This document shows, in pieces, positions 34,097 to 37,064 of a DNA stretch of 37,064 bases (position 1 is its first letter; the number at the start of each line of letters is the position of its first letter). Position numbers and translations under genes: made by a program. The notes under the pieces were generated by a model that had not been told where the DNA came from, made no database searches, and worked only from the letters and a program-made list of their open reading frames with translations. This stretch comes from Verrucomicrobiales bacterium (lineage in GTDB: Bacteria > Verrucomicrobiota > Verrucomicrobiia > Limisphaerales > F1-80-MAGS106), in NCBI GenBank assembly GCA_005805305.1, contig SYMW01000221.1, positions 1-37,064 on the forward strand, in the 5' to 3' direction.

Positions 34097-34825
34097 CTAC
34101 CAGCCTTGCGCCAGGAGCCATTTCCGCACCGCATCAATCATGGCTTCGGTGTGCGGTTCGCCTGAGAACACGTGATTGCAACCTTGCAGCTCCAGAAAGG
34201 AGGCGTTCGGGCCAGCAGCGGCGACGATGTCATTCGAGTCCTGAATCGGCACGACGTCATCCTCTGTTCCGTGTATCAAGAACCAAGGGACTTTGATCAA
34301 GCCAGCTTTTGAAACCACGGTATCAATCGTGGACGCATCGTCCATATACTTTTTGGAGAGCGGACATTGCGGATCGTCCCACATGAAACCTTGACCGGGT
34401 TCCACGGCGCCGAATTCGCGCTGGGCGAAGGCACGCGTGTGGACCATGCCGGCGAGCGAAATAAGGAATCGGATCCGGGAGTCTTGGCTGGCTCGAAGCA
34501 CTCCCACGGCGCCACCCATGCTGTGTCCGGCGTATCCCACTTCGTAATCTCGAAGGGCGTCAAGCACGGAGCCGAGGTCAGCCACTTCTTTTGAGATGAT
34601 GGAGTCGACAAACCGCCCTTCCGAGGCTCCATTGCCGGAGAACGAAAAACGAAACGTCGCGATCCCAGCCGCGGCGAGTGACGTCGCGAGGGCCACGATG
34701 AATGGCCTGTCCTTATTGCCCGTCACTCCATGGCCGATGACCAGGAGCCTTTTGGCGCCGGATTTCCCCGCTTGAAACGTATAATCGATGCGCTCTCCTT
34801 GTGCGTTTCTTATGTCTCCGAACAT
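34097..34825 (-). CDS. Alpha/beta hydrolase
   Basis: The protein has 242 residues. The start is ATG 34825, not the track start 34954, because AGAGGA lies about 10 bases upstream and the protein opens directly into the fold (MFGDIRNAQGERIDYTF). Motifs in order: an oxyanion-side HG in VIGHGVTGNKDRPF; the nucleophile elbow YAGHSMGGAVGV (catalytic Ser); IHGTEDDVVPIQDSND (catalytic Asp); and GCNHVFSGE (catalytic His). No signal peptide, so it acts in the cytoplasm. It resembles esterase-type serine hydrolases of the 'alpha/beta hydrolase family' that act on small acyl esters. The substrate is unknown. It is isolated on the minus strand between the two copies of the interspersed repeat. Confidence 0.88.
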   Translation of the reverse strand: MFGDIRNAQGERIDYTFQAGKSGAKRLLVIGHGVTGNKDRPFIVALATSLAAAGIATFRFSFSGNGASEGRFVDSIISKEVADLGSVLDALRDYEVGYAGHSMGGAVGVLRASQDSRIRFLISLAGMVHTRAFAQREFGAVEPGQGFMWDDPQCPLSKKYMDDASTIDTVVSKAGLIKVPWFLIHGTEDDVVPIQDSNDIVAAAGPNASFLELQGCNHVFSGEPHTEAMIDAVRKWLLAQGW

Positions 34826-35000
34826 ACTGATTAATTTCCTCTTATTAGAATTTGCTTTGGATGTTACAGAGCCGGCGCGCCAGATGGAAGATTTCTGTTC
34901 TCGCGGCGCCTGGTGGGCGTCCATGATCGGTGTTCCGGTTCGGGATTGGAACACCTGAAAAAGAGTGAAAATTTGGTGTGACGCATGCTTGCTAGATTGT

Positions 35001-35072
35001 GGTAGGAGGCGCTGCTATCGTGGTGCCTGCGAATTTGATCGTGTGAGTGGCGCTGGGCAGGCGCCTCCTGCC
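35001..35072. repeat. Inverted repeat upstream of the glycosyltransferase-like gene
   Basis: GGTAGGAGGCGC at 35001-35012 pairs with GCGCCTCCTGCC at 35061-35072 (11 of 12), separated by 48 bp. No T-run follows, so it is not a standard terminator. It could be a REP-like unit or the site of a regulator for the gene at 35107. Confidence 0.45.
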
Positions 35073-35106
35073 TTTGTGCAACAATCGGAACTTACAAGCA
35101 ACGAGT

Positions 35107-36012
35107 ATGAGCGCTCACGAAGACGGTTCAAACAGGGCTAAGTGGTTGGTGGCTTGCCCGCGCTGCGGTTTTGGGAACTCGATTCGTGTCATGGTTTCGG
35201 CCATTCACGCCGCCCAGGAACAGGGGCTTCAAGCAGCCCATCTGTGGAGACGCGATTCACCGCTTGGTTGCACCCTGGTGTTTGAGGATGAAGTGACCGG
35301 ATCTCGATCCTGTGATTTTGAATCTCTGTTCGAACCCATACCCGAACTCCCTCCTTATGATGATCGCGGGCAGACCGTTCGATTGCTCTACGAGGAGGGT
35401 ACGGAGTACTGGCATCAGGGATTGAGAATTCTGGATGAAGTGGCGCATCCTTGCGCGGTCTTTCAGCACCATGGGCCGTTCACCGAGCAGCACCTCTCCG
35501 GCGTGGAGGCGTTGGTGGTTCTAACGAGTTTGAACTTCCCCATCAGGCCGGCGAAGAAGGTCGAACTCTATCAGCGTTACTTTTCGCCTCAGGGCCATTT
35601 CAAGCGAATCTTGGAAGAGCATGGCGATCTATTGGATGGCAGATGGCTGTGTATCCACCTGCGGACCCAAGTTCGGACGGCATTCTGCGTGCCTGAGTGG
35701 GATCTCGACGAGATGGTTCAAAAAGCCTTGGAGATTACCCGGGAGATCGAATTCGATCGAATGATAGTGTTTTCGGATTCCGAGGAGGCGCGCGGGGAAT
35801 TTATTCGGCGATGTTCAAGCCAGGTTCCGGTGCGGGTCTTGAACTGGGGAAATCAAGGCATCTGGGAGACGATGTTCTTGGATTTTCTGGCGATCTCCAA
35901 AGCCACGCTCATTTTGAGCTCCGGGATCAGCTCATTTTCATACGAAGCTTCCCTATTCGGCGGAGGCATTCCGGTGTTTGATATGTGTCAGGGACTTCTT
36001 GTGCCCACTTAA
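35107..36012 (+). CDS. Putative glycosyltransferase, fucosyltransferase-like (GT-B)
   Basis: The protein has 301 residues from ATG 35107; the track start at 35047 adds 20 residues that overlap the inverted repeat. The N-terminus WLVACPRCGFGNSIRVMVSA resembles the GLGNRLR-type donor loop of the NodZ/alpha-1,6-fucosyltransferase and related families. The middle WLCIHLRTQVR recalls the conserved H-R motif that binds the nucleotide sugar. The C-terminus ILSSGISSFSYEASLFGGG is like the end of these enzymes, where a Ser/Glu pair contacts the donor. No signal peptide is present. It may decorate a surface polysaccharide or glycoprotein. Assignment rests on motif shape and is moderate; donor and acceptor are unknown. 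Confidence 0.6.
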   Translation: MSAHEDGSNRAKWLVACPRCGFGNSIRVMVSAIHAAQEQGLQAAHLWRRDSPLGCTLVFEDEVTGSRSCDFESLFEPIPELPPYDDRGQTVRLLYEEGTEYWHQGLRILDEVAHPCAVFQHHGPFTEQHLSGVEALVVLTSLNFPIRPAKKVELYQRYFSPQGHFKRILEEHGDLLDGRWLCIHLRTQVRTAFCVPEWDLDEMVQKALEITREIEFDRMIVFSDSEEARGEFIRRCSSQVPVRVLNWGNQGIWETMFLDFLAISKATLILSSGISSFSYEASLFGGGIPVFDMCQGLLVPT

Positions 36013-36071
36013 GTGCAGAGGTTCAAAGTCTCAGGGCTGAGAATGTCTGGGGTCATTTGTGAAAAAGACTT

Positions 36072-36228
36072 AGACCTCAGAATTTCTGAGGCAATTTGTG
36101 ATAAAGAATTGAGTGTTCGTTTCCCTCAAAGCAACGCCCTTTCCACGTGACTTCTCCCCATCGGATGGGGCGAAAGAGCTGGTTGCAGTGAGGATTTCAA
36201 GGAAATGGAAAGCGATTTGTTGGCAACG
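36072..36228. repeat. Interspersed repeat, copy B (uninterrupted)
   Basis: This is the second copy of the repeat at 33585-33895, without the MITE-like insertion. It begins AGACCTCAGAATTTCTGAGG, a near-perfect palindrome, and ends ATTTGTTGGCAACG. The 35 bp just before it (about 36040-36071) look like a further degenerate partial copy (GTCATTTGTGAAAAAGA compared with GCAATTTGTGATAAAGA). No gene is accepted between 36013 and 36261. Confidence 0.8.
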
Positions 36229-36261
36229 GATTCCCCCTTCCTTTCTGATCTCCGAGCCTCT

Positions 36262-37011
36262 TCAAGCCGTGCTTGGACCTGGGGGTGGCAAGGGTTTGCC
36301 GACGGCCTTCGCCAGGAGCGCTCCTTTGCAGCGCATCGCGTGAACGATCGCCGGATTCACGTCGAACGTTCTCAAGGTCAGATAATCGATGAACGGCCAG
36401 GGTTTTCCATCGGGGAAGCGGTTGTTGTAATGGCCCGTCCAGTCCGAGGCCCAAAGATCGGAGGTCTCGCGCAAGGTGTGCAAGTAGGGGTTGCCGCACA
36501 GCATGTGCGTCGCATAGGCGAGGGGCGCCTCTTCGGTGAACGTATAACCCGCCTTCTTGCAAAATCGCCAGAAATCCATCGCCAGGTTGCAGAAAGTGTC
36601 GATCACGTCGTGATGAACCACCCAGAATCCGGCATTGACGATGAAGATTTCTTTGCTGCGCACTCCCTTGAAACGCATCAACGTCGCGAAATTCTTCAAA
36701 GAACAGTCCCACCAGTCCTCACGCTTGTTTTCCGGGTTGCACACGTCGCTCTCCAGGCTCGAATGCACGGGTGAACCGTGCAGCACGCGCAGGGGATCCC
36801 CAGGATTGCGGACGAACCAAGTATCGGCGTCCAGCCAGATGAAGTAATCATAGTTCAACTTCTTCGCCTCCTTTTGAAGATATCTCAGTTTGAAGAGATA
36901 GTTTTTCTTCGATAAAGCCTTTAGTTGAACGAAGCCGCTAGGCGCGGCGGAAGGAGGGCTTCGCTCTGGGGCTTTACCTGGCTTTTCATAGCCTTCATTG
37001 ACGATTTCCGA
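36262..37011 (-). pseudogene. Glycosyltransferase (GT-A fold) with no usable 5' end in frame
   Basis: The frame is open from 37011 to the stop at 36262 (249 residues); the track shows only the part from a TTG at 36858. The open region starts SEIVNEGYEKPGKAPE and keeps coding character through KALSKKNYLFKLRYLQ, then the metal-binding motif YDYFIWLDADTWF (DxD). It continues NAGFWVVHHDVIDTFC, FTEEAPLAYATHMLCGNP and a C-terminal NPAIVHAMRCKGA, all typical of a GT8/GT34-like transferase. Just upstream in frame are two TGA codons (before that, RLFARNAHKRTDL could still be coding), and no ATG or GTG start follows them. Either the N-terminus has decayed or a sequencing error lies near 37012-37020. 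The role would be surface glycan synthesis. Confidence 0.6.
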
Positions 37012-37064
37012 TCAAAGTCAGAGGTCTGTGCGCTTGTGGGCGTTCCGGGCAAACAACCGTTCAC

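Noticed and set aside
33796-34296. 166-residue plus-strand ORF
   Set aside because: It begins inside the MITE-like element, crosses its end and the repeat, then runs antisense to the hydrolase; it cannot be one ancestral gene.
33585-36228. Possible CRISPR array from repeated ~150-bp sequences
   Set aside because: There are only two diverged copies 2.5 kb apart with genes between, no short regular repeat-spacer pattern and no cas gene.
36205-36774. 189-residue plus-strand ORF
   Set aside because: It starts in the interspersed repeat and is antisense to the glycosyltransferase, which has the DxD and other family motifs.
1-37064. tRNA or rRNA genes in intergenic regions
   Set aside because: No T-loop-like GGTTCGAATCC or acceptor-stem pairing was found in the gaps; the only similar strings lie inside coding sequence.

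Overview
The window looks like a chromosomal segment of a GC-rich Verrucomicrobiota bacterium. Three things point there: several orphan prepilin-type proteins with the signature [24 protein letters not shown], a secreted-protein set rich in FG-GAP/ASPIC-UnbV, LamG and DUF1080 domains, and a C-terminal 'LQSAP.VTGPWT' tail seen often in that phylum. The assignment is an inference from these family signatures, not from a marker-gene tree. No rRNA or tRNA gene and no CRISPR array was recognised.

Layout. At 1-732 (minus) is the start of an efflux-type periplasmic adaptor protein, cut by the window edge. A nested inverted-repeat element lies at 967-1152, followed by a prepilin-like gene and a DUF2911 exported protein. 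From 3107 to 10120 runs a tight plus-strand operon: exported PIG-L deacetylase, 50-residue membrane protein, sodium/solute symporter, short BshC-like protein, bshB1 and bshA. This is a bacillithiol biosynthesis locus in which the usual ~540-residue BshC is absent and a 258-residue protein with BshC-like motifs sits in its place.

From 10178 to 14100 are a second prepilin-like gene (minus), a stand-alone GIY-YIG nuclease-like protein, a LamG-like exported protein and an exported endonuclease/exonuclease/phosphatase-family protein (minus). From 14262 to 19723 is a housekeeping block: folE2, rpmI, rplT, a terminator or attenuator hairpin, pheS, pheT. infC, the usual first gene of this cluster, is not present.

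From 20065 to 27458 two giant paralogues of about 1,230 residues lie head to tail with a GTGA stop/start overlap. Each carries 13 calcium-loop-like FG-GAP motifs and two ASPIC/UnbV segments. They are followed by a third prepilin-like gene with a lipoprotein gene behind it, an exported 1,087-residue protein built of three long tandem repeats, a very strong rho-independent terminator, and a DUF1080 protein.

The right end (33581-37064) has accessory character. It holds two diverged copies of a ~150-bp repeat, one of them split by a 162-bp MITE-like insertion with 12-bp terminal inverted repeats and a 5-bp target duplication; the other copy preserves the uninterrupted site. Between the copies lie an alpha/beta hydrolase (minus) and a fucosyltransferase-like protein (plus). 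A glycosyltransferase with a damaged or unusual 5' end follows on the minus strand.
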